From an uncultured Mailhella sp. (GTDB lineage Bacteria; Desulfobacterota; Desulfovibrionia; Desulfovibrionales; Desulfovibrionaceae), in the NCBI RefSeq assembly GCF_963931295.1, contig NZ_OZ007001.1:2745001-2809000 (forward strand): DNA of 64,000 nucleotides, read 5' to 3'. Position 1 is the first letter of the stretch, and every line of letters starts with the position of its first letter. This document shows, piece after piece, positions 32,271-38,842 of the stretch. Under the pieces are notes generated by a model. That model was not told the origin of the DNA and did no database searches. It worked only from the letters and a program-made list of their open reading frames with translations. The translations under genes and the position numbers were made by a program.

Positions 32271-32352
32271 AGAGGTTCAACAAGTGAGCCGCCAAAGCCG
32301 CAAGGACGGCAGCCGTAAACGCGGCCAGCACGTCCCGGAGAAAGTGCTTCAT
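32269..32352 (-). CDS. 27-aa hydrophobic peptide, type I toxin-like candidate
   Basis: AAAGGAGG stands 8 bases before the minus-strand ATG, one of the best ribosome sites in the window. The peptide begins MKHFLRDVL and continues as an Ala/Leu-rich membrane helix ending HLLNL. The charge pattern and length resemble Ldr-type or related type I toxins, membrane peptides usually silenced by an antisense RNA. Strong hairpins lie on both sides (32228-32257 and 32418-32444). No antisense promoter is obvious. It may also be a small holin-like or exclusion peptide. Confidence 0.5.
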   Translation of the reverse strand: MKHFLRDVLAAFTAAVLAALAAHLLNL

Positions 32353-32411
32353 GGGTTTATCCTCCTTTCGGGGGACGTGCCCACGCACGGCACCATACGG
32401 ATATGATCGAG

Positions 32412-32444
32412 AAAAAACAAGGCCCGGTGACGAACCGGGCCTTG
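32412..32444 (-). terminator. Terminator of the repressor-SWIM operon
   Basis: A perfect 11-bp stem (32418-32428 with 32434-32444), loop GACGA, followed on the minus strand by six Ts (32412-32417). It lies 17 bp after the SWIM gene stop. Confidence 0.9.
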
Positions 32445-32460
32445 CGTATATGAGCGGATG

Positions 32461-33333
32461 CTATACAGTATAATTTTTAATAATAGCTTGTAATTTATCC
32501 ATAAATGTAGAACAGGCAGACTCTATTTTCTTATAGCTGACTTTATCTACGCAATACGGTCTTGAACTTGGTCCGCCTTCTTCTTCGATAAAGGCATCGA
32601 TGTCTGGATCATAATATGAAGATATGAGGATGGGAGAATATCTAAAATATAGTAAAAGAGTTGGATTCTTATAAGGTTTTCCATTTTTATATGTTTTTCT
32701 CATATAAATGGATAATTCATCAACATTATTTTGACATGTATATTCACTCCATAGTCCAGTACCAGATAGCATGGAGTCAACGGTTGGAATGATGTCTTTG
32801 ATGGTTTTTATATGATAAATAGGCTTAGGGTTTTGATCTGGATGGGTAGAAATATATTCAGCTGCTTTAGCAAGCAGGGGAGATTCTTTGGCTCGGCTAG
32901 CAAGTAGTTCTATCCCGTCGGAATCTTCGGTAATACTGGAGCTGTCACCAGTTAAAAGTTTAGCAATATGTTTGCAAAACAATTTTCCCCTCATTCCTGC
33001 GGGGCACGTACAAGAGGCTTTTAGTTTTTTTCCTTCACCTTTTATGGTTACTGTATATGGTTTTTGTGCACTGCCTTGTACATAGTAATAAAGGTCAGGG
33101 ATAGTATTTTCCTGGTTGATTTTATCATCCTTTTGAATTTGACTTTTTTGTTCCTGCAAAGTGAGCATATTTGCATAATTAAGAACATCTTTTTCTAAAA
33201 ATTTTTTATCTGTTGTGCGTACTAGTAAACCCTTTTTATAATCACGATTAATTTTTGTTAAACTGACCTTTATTCCTAGAGATTGGAGATATTCAAAAAC
33301 TTTCACTTGTGTGGGGAAAATGCGGTCAGTCAT
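32461..33333 (-). CDS. SWIM zinc-finger protein, probably expressed in the lysogen
   Basis: A 290-aa protein with the SWIM motif CTCPAGMRGKLFCKH at about residues 108-122 (CxC, then CxH). The first 60 residues (FPTQVKVFEYLQSLGIKVSL) resemble the DNA-binding part of Nu1-type terminase subunits. The rest is not recognised. It is much more AT-rich than the structural genes. It follows the CI-type repressor gene on the same strand with only 45 bp between and its own AAAGGAG, so it should be co-transcribed with the repressor. That makes it a candidate lysogenic conversion, exclusion or defence gene; no activity is shown by sequence. Confidence 0.7.
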   Translation of the reverse strand: MTDRIFPTQVKVFEYLQSLGIKVSLTKINRDYKKGLLVRTTDKKFLEKDVLNYANMLTLQEQKSQIQKDDKINQENTIPDLYYYVQGSAQKPYTVTIKGEGKKLKASCTCPAGMRGKLFCKHIAKLLTGDSSSITEDSDGIELLASRAKESPLLAKAAEYISTHPDQNPKPIYHIKTIKDIIPTVDSMLSGTGLWSEYTCQNNVDELSIYMRKTYKNGKPYKNPTLLLYFRYSPILISSYYDPDIDAFIEEEGGPSSRPYCVDKVSYKKIESACSTFMDKLQAIIKNYTV

Positions 33334-33378
33334 CTGTATCTCCTTTCTTTTGATTATTTTCTAAAAAGGAAAACCGGC

Positions 33379-33774
33379 TCACTTTTGCCCATCGGCGCTT
33401 TTTGCTGAGCTGGCGGCAGAGCCTTCCGTAGAATCTCCCAGAAGGAGCCTTGCCGTGAGTGTTCGGTTCAAGCGGCGCTCTTCATCCAGCTCGGAGCGAA
33501 GACGTTCGTTTTCCGACCTCAAGAATTTTATTTCTTCTGGGGTAATTCGTTCGGGACAAATGTCTCCCTCTTCCACACCAAAAAAAAGAAAATTCTTGGG
33601 TACATCGGGCCAAAGTTCGGAGATGCGCCAAAGAAGTGAAGCTAGTTTCCCTTGGTGTTCAAAACTAAAGTAGCGATTGAAAGTTGGTTGAGCGATGCCG
33701 AGAGCTTGGGCCAATTCTTTACGGCTACTTTTTTTCTTTTGAAGAACAAGGTCAACACGTTCAAATAATTCCAT
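33379..33774 (-). CDS. CI-type phage repressor, N-terminal HTH
   Basis: A 131-aa protein. Residues 1-60 form a helix-turn-helix of the phage CI family (FERVDLVLQKKKSSRKELAQ, ALGIAQPTFNRYF). A coiled coil follows (FLRSENERLRSELDEERRLN). There is no LexA-like peptidase domain, so induction would not be by self-cleavage but perhaps through an antirepressor. ATG 33774 has AAGG upstream; ATG 33792 does not. It is divergent from the Cro-like gene across a region with two operators. Confidence 0.75.
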   Translation of the reverse strand: MELFERVDLVLQKKKSSRKELAQALGIAQPTFNRYFSFEHQGKLASLLWRISELWPDVPKNFLFFGVEEGDICPERITPEEIKFLRSENERLRSELDEERRLNRTLTARLLLGDSTEGSAASSAKSADGQK

Positions 33775-33796
33775 AAAATAAAACCTTGCCATAAAA

Positions 33797-33833
33797 ATTC
33801 AAAAATGAATTGACTTAATATTCATTTTTGAAT
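33797..33833. promoter_or_regulatory. Two palindromic operators between repressor and Cro-like genes
   Basis: ATTCAAAAATGAAT (33797-33810) and ATTCATTTTTGAAT (33820-33833) are imperfect palindromes with ATTCA/TGAAT half-sites and are reverse complements of each other. They overlap TTGACT, a rightward -35 candidate. This is the natural immunity switch of the phage. Confidence 0.75.
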
Positions 33834-33917
33834 ACAAGCGTAATAGCCAAGTGAAACAAGAAAGACAAACAACAAAGCAAAATTTTTAACTATAGGAAAA
33901 GCAAGCAGAGGTCAAAG

Positions 33918-34166
33918 ATGGAACGCTATGACCTGCTCAGAGAATGGATGAATGACAATTCTGTCACATTGGCGTGGGCAGGAAAAAAAATGGGGATGAC
34001 AGGGCAAGGTGTTGGGCGTCTTCTGCGTGCAGCGCGGATACCGGTAAAGCGACACGAGGCGCTGGTCTCACTCGGATTCCCCATTGAACTGCTGCCAAGA
34101 GCTGAAAACTATGTCCGGAAGGCTATCGTTCCCGTTTGGGAACAGGCTAGCAGGGCCGGCGCTTGA
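33918..34166 (+). CDS. Cro-like small regulator
   Basis: An 82-aa protein, divergent from the repressor. Residues 14-50 (SVTLAWAGKKMGMTGQGVGR) form a helix-turn-helix. As first gene of the rightward early operon it should act as Cro, lowering repressor synthesis. AGAGG lies upstream of the ATG. Assignment rests on position plus HTH pattern. Confidence 0.6.
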   Translation: MERYDLLREWMNDNSVTLAWAGKKMGMTGQGVGRLLRAARIPVKRHEALVSLGFPIELLPRAENYVRKAIVPVWEQASRAGA

Positions 34167-34198
34167 ACTGAACGTAAAAAAGGAAGCGAGATTCTACG

Positions 34199-34642
34199 AT
34201 GGAAAGTCTCACAAGAATCTGCCATGCGGCTGTGAAGTGCGCGCCTTCCGGACTGTCTGCTGAAGATGTGGCCGATGTGCTGGGCGTGAACTACAAAACC
34301 ATGATGGCGGAGCTGTCCGGCTCGGAACGGCACAAGTTCAATCTGGACTTGCTTGTGCCTCTCGTGCGGGCCACGGGCAGCGACGCACCACTGAAGGCCA
34401 TAGGCAGAGCCTGCGGATGTCTTTTTATCCGCCTGCCGGACGTTGGCGACGTGGAGCAGCCCATGCTGGATGGTATGGCTGCGTCGGTCCGGGAGTTTGG
34501 AGACCTGCTGGAAACGCTGGGCGACGCTTTGCGCGACGGTGTGATCTCCAGAGTGGAAGCGGACAGAATCACCAAACAAGGGCAAGAGGTGCTGGAAGCC
34601 GTGATGAAGGTCATGAAAATGGCCGGAAAGGAAGCCGAATAA
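34199..34642 (+). CDS. Phage regulatory CII-like protein
   Basis: A 147-aa protein of the P2/Mu-like phage CII family: ICHAAVKCAPSGLSAEDVAD, LGVNYKTMMAELSGSERHKF and a LVPLVRATGSDAPLKAIGRA segment near residue 60. The C-terminal part is helical. It probably binds DNA to steer lysogeny or early gene expression. A stable hairpin (34648-34680) follows and may attenuate downstream genes. Confidence 0.7.
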   Translation: MESLTRICHAAVKCAPSGLSAEDVADVLGVNYKTMMAELSGSERHKFNLDLLVPLVRATGSDAPLKAIGRACGCLFIRLPDVGDVEQPMLDGMAASVREFGDLLETLGDALRDGVISRVEADRITKQGQEVLEAVMKVMKMAGKEAE

Positions 34643-34647
34643 AAAGC

Positions 34648-34680
34648 GGCCCGCAGGGAAAGGGAAGTTCCCGGCGGGCC
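34648..34680. promoter_or_regulatory. Hairpin between CII-like gene and small early gene
   Basis: GGCCCGC (34648-34654) pairs with GCGGGCC (34674-34680) and the arms extend inward with GGGAA/TTCCC. There is no T tract; it could be an attenuator or RNA-processing site. Confidence 0.4.
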
Positions 34681-34708
34681 AGAACGCAAACATACCATAG
34701 GAGTGCGT

Positions 34709-34879
34709 ATGAAAAAAGACGTACAGCGGAAGACTGCGCCCGTCAATCTTTTTTCCTTCCATTTTCGCGGACGGGAAGAGTTGCGGGACTATTTGGATGG
34801 ACTGCACCGCCTGTGCAAGGGTGGAAGAATTGTTGATATCCCCGTCCACGGATGGGTGGTCAAAGGGGGATGCGCATGA
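34709..34879 (+). CDS. Small early phage protein, unknown function
   Basis: A 56-aa protein with TAGGAG 5 bases before the ATG. It is basic at the start (MKKDVQRKTAPVNLFSFHF) with RGREELRDYLDGLHRLCKGG after it. Its stop overlaps the next start (ATGA). I recognise no family. Confidence 0.55.
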   Translation: MKKDVQRKTAPVNLFSFHFRGREELRDYLDGLHRLCKGGRIVDIPVHGWVVKGGCA

Positions 34880-35157
34880 GCCAGGAAATGATCCAGAGAC
34901 AGGCGCTGGTGCAGTTGATGGAGTCCATATCCGTCGCGGTGACGAGAACTGCGCGGATGGAGTTTTTGAGTATGAAGCAGTTGCTGACCTCTTCGGAGGT
35001 GGAAGAACTGTATGGTATCAATGCCCGGACCTTGGCCTTCAAGCGGAGCCGAGGGGGAGGTCCGGACTACATTCAGGAGGACGAGCACGGTACAGTTTTT
35101 TACAGGCATTCCGACATCGAGGCATATATCAATCGGAATCGCCGTCGGGGCTCTTGA
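34876..35157 (+). CDS. Excisionase/AlpA-like HTH protein
   Basis: A 93-aa protein. Residues 37-85 show the HTH_17 fold: LLTSSEVEELYGINARTLAF, then the PDYIQEDEHGTVFYRHSDIE block, as in AlpA and excisionases. It runs convergently into the integrase gene, overlapping its 3' end by 29 bp. This position next to int makes it the likely recombination directionality factor. Confidence 0.65.
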   Translation: MSQEMIQRQALVQLMESISVAVTRTARMEFLSMKQLLTSSEVEELYGINARTLAFKRSRGGGPDYIQEDEHGTVFYRHSDIEAYINRNRRRGS

Positions 35158-36241
35158 AGTGTGTAGCCAGAAGGGCAACGGCAGCTTGCCGGCTGTCCGG
35201 GCACAGGTGAGCGTATCGCTGGGTCATGGTAATGGAAGCATGCCCCATCAGCTGAGAGATCACCAGTAGAGGAACCCCGTCAATGGCAAGCCAGCTGGCA
35301 AAAGTGTGGCGCAGCGTGTGGAAAACGACACGCTGCGCCCTGGGCGTTTCGGGAGTATTGAGGCCGAGCTTGAACGTGAGCTCATTGAAAACATTGTGAG
35401 TAACACAGGCATGACCGTTTACCTTTCCAGGAAAAATATGATCGGTGGGGAGTTTCCCTTTGATGAGCCGTGCCATGATATCTACGGCCGGAGCCGACAG
35501 GTGAAGCATACGGCGTCCAGTTTTTCCGTTCACTTCCGCAACGCCGGCCGTGAGGTCTATGCAGGACACGGTGAGACTGAGAATCTCCCCCAGTCGTCCC
35601 CCAGTGTAGAGGCTGAGGGCTGCAATATCATGCCAGACAGGGGCTCGTTTCGCCAAAGCGTCCAAAAGCATACGGGCCTCTGCATGCGTAAGGTACCGGG
35701 TACGCTGATTGTCCACTTTAGGCGGGGTAACGTCTTTTACAGGATTTTTACATTTACCCAGTCCTGCTTTTTCTGTCTGGGTGTAGAGGGAGCTTAATAC
35801 ATGAAGCATGTGCTTGACACTAGCCGGCGCCATCCCACTGGCCAGCCGAGCATTTTTCAAACGGGTGACCATTGCCGGAGTCACGTCGTCCATGAACATG
35901 TGGCCGAACTCCGGAAGGATATGCTTCTGCATATAACTGATTGTGGCTTTGGAGTTCCTGAGAGTCAGGAGATGATGCGTCTTGTAGTATTCCCAGGCAT
36001 CAGATATGCGAGGCACCTGCGTGGGCAGGCCGCGGCGTTTTGCCAGCGCCTCGTTTCGCATCTGATAGGCAGCCTGTGCGGTCATGCCTTCGCTGCGCCA
36101 GCCGCATTTTGTCCACACTCTCTTGCCGTCAATTTTGAGGCAGTAGTAAAAGACGACGTCCGGCTTGCCGTTGTGGCGGCGTTCGGTGCTTTCTCTCGTG
36201 TACACGCCTGTGAACCTGGTGCGGCTGGTTTTCATGCTCAT
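35129..36241 (-). CDS. Phage integrase, tyrosine recombinase
   Basis: A 370-aa site-specific integrase. An Arm/AP2-like N-terminus with a zinc-free beta region (FTGVYTRESTERRHNGKPDV) is followed by the core-binding domain and catalytic domain: Arg in SLYTGGRLGEILSL, HTLRHTFASW, GHASITM, Tyr in TQRYAHL. AGGAG 7 bases before ATG 36241 sets the start; the longer frame to 36382 would translate the arm sites. It is adjacent to the attachment site in ychF, as expected for the enzyme that inserted the prophage. Confidence 0.9.
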   Translation of the reverse strand: MSMKTSRTRFTGVYTRESTERRHNGKPDVVFYYCLKIDGKRVWTKCGWRSEGMTAQAAYQMRNEALAKRRGLPTQVPRISDAWEYYKTHHLLTLRNSKATISYMQKHILPEFGHMFMDDVTPAMVTRLKNARLASGMAPASVKHMLHVLSSLYTQTEKAGLGKCKNPVKDVTPPKVDNQRTRYLTHAEARMLLDALAKRAPVWHDIAALSLYTGGRLGEILSLTVSCIDLTAGVAEVNGKTGRRMLHLSAPAVDIMARLIKGKLPTDHIFPGKVNGHACVTHNVFNELTFKLGLNTPETPRAQRVVFHTLRHTFASWLAIDGVPLLVISQLMGHASITMTQRYAHLCPDSRQAAVALLATHFKSPDGDSD

Positions 36242-36287
36242 GGCAGACTCCTGCGGGGCTATGGAGTAACCAGAGAGGGGGGAAGAT

Positions 36288-36348
36288 ATCTCCCCTGGCA
36301 TCTCCCCAATTATGAAAATATCTCCCCTCAGGTAACCCGAGAGGAGAT
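36288..36348. repeat. Arm-type repeats upstream of the integrase
   Basis: ATCTCCCC occurs at 36288-36295, 36300-36307 and 36320-36327, with an inverted near-copy at 36341-36348. The same octamer appears twice at the left end (2527, 2538). Together they are good candidates for arm sites of integrase or excisionase flanking the core. Confidence 0.6.
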
Positions 36349-36435
36349 ATTTGGATATAGCAGGTTGCAAGGGGGCCTGCAAGCTTTGTCAATATTTTTC
36401 GCTAATTACACACAGCTCAAAACAGATTCTATCAG

Positions 36436-37539
36436 CTACACGTTGAACAGGAAGTTCATCATGTCGCCGTCCTGGACCACGTAGTCCTTGCCTTCCACGC
36501 GGAGCACGCCCGCGGCGCGGCAGGCCGCTTCGGACTTGTACTTCATGTAGTCTTCGTAGCTGATGACTTCGGCGCGGATAAAGCCCTTTTCAAAGTCGGT
36601 GTGGATGACGCCCGCGGCCTGCGGAGCCTTCCAGCCCTGACGGAACGTCCAGGCGCGCACTTCCTTGGGACCGGCGGTCAGGAAGCTCGCCAGACCGAGC
36701 GTGTGATAGCCCATGCGGATGATGTTTTCGAGACCGCTTTCCTCAATGCCGTAGGATTCCAGCATTTCCGCCTGTTCGGCGTCGGAGAGGCCCTGAAGTT
36801 CCTCTTCGAGGCGGGCGCAGATCTTTACCATGCCGCAGCCGCGGGATTCGGCCAGTTTGCGCAGAGCCTTCACGTGATCGTTGTCTTCCTCGATGCCGGC
36901 TTCGTCCACGTTGGCGCAGTAGATGAACTTCTTGGCCGTGAGCAGGGAGAGCTCGCGCCACACCTGCTTGAAGGGTTCGTTGAGTTCGGGCACTTCAAAG
37001 GTGGAACCGGGCTTGCCTTCGCCAAGATGCGCGACAAGCGCTTCGAGCACGGGCTGTGCCTTCTGCATTTCCTTGTCGAATTTTGATTTTTTCTTCAGGG
37101 TGTCGAGGCGTTTTTCCGCGGTGTCGAGGTCGGCGAGCAGCAGTTCGGTTTCAATGGTGTCCACGTCGCGCAGCGGATCAATGCTGCCGTCCACGTGGGC
37201 GATGTTTTCATCGTCGAAGCAGCGCACCACCTCCACGATGGCGGCGCATTCGCGGATGTTGGCCAAAAACTGGTTGCCGAGACCTTCGCCCTTGCTGGCC
37301 CCGCGCACGAGACCGGCGATGTCCACGAAGTCCACGGTGGCATAGATGGTTTTGGCGGGCTTCACAAGCTCGGTGAGCGCGTCGACGCGTTTGTCGGGCA
37401 CGGCCACGGTGGCCTTGTTGGGCTCGATGGTGCAGAAGGGATAGTTGGCGGCTTCGGCGTTCTGCGCCTTGGTGAGCGCATTGAACAGGGTGGACTTGCC
37501 CACGTTGGGCAGACCGACGATACCTAGACTCAGTGACAT
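36436..37539 (-). CDS. ychF: Ribosome-binding GTPase/ATPase YchF
   Basis: A 367-aa OBG-family P-loop protein (ATP-preferring OLA1/YchF) that binds ribosomes and takes part in stress responses. [18 protein letters not shown] is the P-loop; the nucleotide-specificity segment is YCANVDE near residue 205; a coiled coil follows and the TGS domain is at the C-terminus ([20 protein letters not shown]). The full usual length is kept because the phage restores the last seven codons (NFLFNV and stop). The gene is downstream of menG, 31 bp apart. Confidence 0.95.
   Translation of the reverse strand: MSLSLGIVGLPNVGKSTLFNALTKAQNAEAANYPFCTIEPNKATVAVPDKRVDALTELVKPAKTIYATVDFVDIAGLVRGASKGEGLGNQFLANIRECAAIVEVVRCFDDENIAHVDGSIDPLRDVDTIETELLLADLDTAEKRLDTLKKKSKFDKEMQKAQPVLEALVAHLGEGKPGSTFEVPELNEPFKQVWRELSLLTAKKFIYCANVDEAGIEEDNDHVKALRKLAESRGCGMVKICARLEEELQGLSDAEQAEMLESYGIEESGLENIIRMGYHTLGLASFLTAGPKEVRAWTFRQGWKAPQAAGVIHTDFEKGFIRAEVISYEDYMKYKSEAACRAAGVLRVEGKDYVVQDGDMMNFLFNV
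36437..36457. other. attR: phage core site within ychF 3' end
   Basis: This 21-bp segment, containing ACACGTTGAACAGGAAG, is the copy matching the tandem units at 2368-2450. It ends the ychF reading frame. Crossover anywhere within it keeps the gene intact. Confidence 0.8.
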
Positions 37540-37570
37540 GACAAAACTCCGGAATAAGGCGGGACGCGCA

Positions 37571-38428
37571 TCAGCCGCGCACGGCTATGTGAAGGTTGGC
37601 GACGCCCAGCGTGAAGGGAATGTGCTGAACAAAGGCAAAGCCCGCCTCGCGCAGTTCGTCGCTGAAGGCGGCGGGCTTCGGAAAGTTTTCGATGGTGTCG
37701 GCGAAGTAGTCGTAGGCCGACGTGGAATGGCTGACGAGTCCGGCGAGTTTGGGCATGATGTGGCGCAGATACCAGTGATAGCACGGACCGAACACGGGCG
37801 TGGACACGGGAGCGAATTCCAGAATGCAGGCTCTGCCGCCGGGTACGAGCAGCCGGTGCATTTCGCGCAGGGCCTCCATGCGGGGGCGCACGTTGCGGAT
37901 GCCGAAGGCGATGGTCACGGCGTCGGCGCAGCCGTCGGGAAGCGGCATGTGCCGGGCGTCGGCCACCATGGTGGTCACGCGGGAGCGTTCTGCCGCGCGC
38001 ATTTTGTGCTCTTCGCCGTAGCGGAGCATGGGCTCGCAGATGTCCGTGGCGTACACGCGCAGCTCAGGATAACGGCGTATCAGCGCAAGGGTGACGTCGA
38101 GCGTGCCCGCGGCCATGTCGATGACCGTGTTCGTGGGGCCGGGAACCACGGAACGCACGAGATTGCGCCGCCACCAGCAGTCCAGAAAAAGGCTGAACAC
38201 GCGGTTCTGCAGGTCGTACCACGGCGTCATGCGGCCGAACATTTCCGACACGTTGCGGGTGTGCTCGTCGCCGGGCTCCTGGGAGGATGCGCGTTCGGAA
38301 GACGCGGCGTCTGCGGACGTTCTGGCGTTGTCTGCGGCCGCGTCCGCTGCGGGACGGCTGTTTTCGGCAGAAGATGCGGACGTCTGCTTCTGGGAAAGGG
38401 ATTCGTCGCCGGGCATGTTCTGACTCAC
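37571..38428 (-). CDS. menG: Demethylmenaquinone methyltransferase MenG/UbiE
   Basis: A 285-aa SAM-dependent methyltransferase catalysing the last step of menaquinone synthesis. VSEMFGRMTPWYDLQNRVFS, the SAM motif VIDMAAGTLDVTLALIRR and TIAFGIRNVRPRMEALREMH are UbiE/MenG hallmarks. About 55 N-terminal residues are a low-complexity Ala/Ser-rich extension not found in most relatives; the ATG at 38428 overlaps the upstream stop by 4 bp, supporting this start. Menaquinone fits an anaerobic respirer. Confidence 0.88.
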   Translation of the reverse strand: MSQNMPGDESLSQKQTSASSAENSRPAADAAADNARTSADAASSERASSQEPGDEHTRNVSEMFGRMTPWYDLQNRVFSLFLDCWWRRNLVRSVVPGPTNTVIDMAAGTLDVTLALIRRYPELRVYATDICEPMLRYGEEHKMRAAERSRVTTMVADARHMPLPDGCADAVTIAFGIRNVRPRMEALREMHRLLVPGGRACILEFAPVSTPVFGPCYHWYLRHIMPKLAGLVSHSTSAYDYFADTIENFPKPAAFSDELREAGFAFVQHIPFTLGVANLHIAVRG

Positions 38429-38607
38429 TGCTCGTCTCCTTCCTCTTCTTCGAGGCGTTCTCTGCCCTTCAGGGCGGTGTCCATGACCACGCGGTAGATG
38501 GAGGGGAAGATTTCTTCGAAATTGCTGGGAGAAAGGCGCTGCGATTCGATGAACTTCACTGCGATTTCCTTGCTCACCTGCATGATTTCACGTTCCAGTT
38601 TTTCCAT
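38425..38607 (-). CDS. Small conserved-looking protein, unknown function
   Basis: A 60-aa acidic helical protein. ATG 38607 has AGGAG 7 bases upstream and is preferred over 38625. LEREIMQVSKEIAVKFIESQ and EEIFPSIYRVVMDTAL vaguely recall the N-terminal part of MucR-type regulators, but no zinc finger follows. It is the first gene of the small-menG-ychF operon. Confidence 0.6.
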   Translation of the reverse strand: MEKLEREIMQVSKEIAVKFIESQRLSPSNFEEIFPSIYRVVMDTALKGRERLEEEEGDEQ

Positions 38608-38642
38608 TATGAACTCCTGCGGCACGGCCGCAAGCTGAAGGC

Positions 38643-38699
38643 AAAAAAACCCGCCTGTGGGGAATGGCCCCGGCCACCGCGGCTGGGAACCGGGCGGGT
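38643..38699 (-). terminator. Terminator after mrcA
   Basis: ACCCGCC (38649-38655) pairs with GGCGGGT (38693-38699) around a long GC-rich loop with internal pairing; seven Ts follow on the minus strand (38643-38649). It separates mrcA from the operon at 38607. Confidence 0.65.
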
Positions 38700-38842
38700 C
38701 AAAAAGACGGGAAGGAATGCCCCCCAGCCTTTTTATGTTGACGTGTATCGGACGGCGGCTTTTCGGAACTGCGTTCCGTCGCGCCGCCTCGGCGGAGCGA
38801 CGACGCCGGGAGAGAGCTGTGCGGCCCGCTCCCGGCGAAGAT

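Noticed and set aside
32209..32406. 65-aa plus-strand frame
   Set aside because: It reads through a strong hairpin and is opposite the micro-ORF with the much better ribosome site.
2451..36436. Transposable Mu-type phage
   Set aside because: Despite Mu-like tail genes there is no MuA/MuB transposase, and the ends are site-specific attachment copies.
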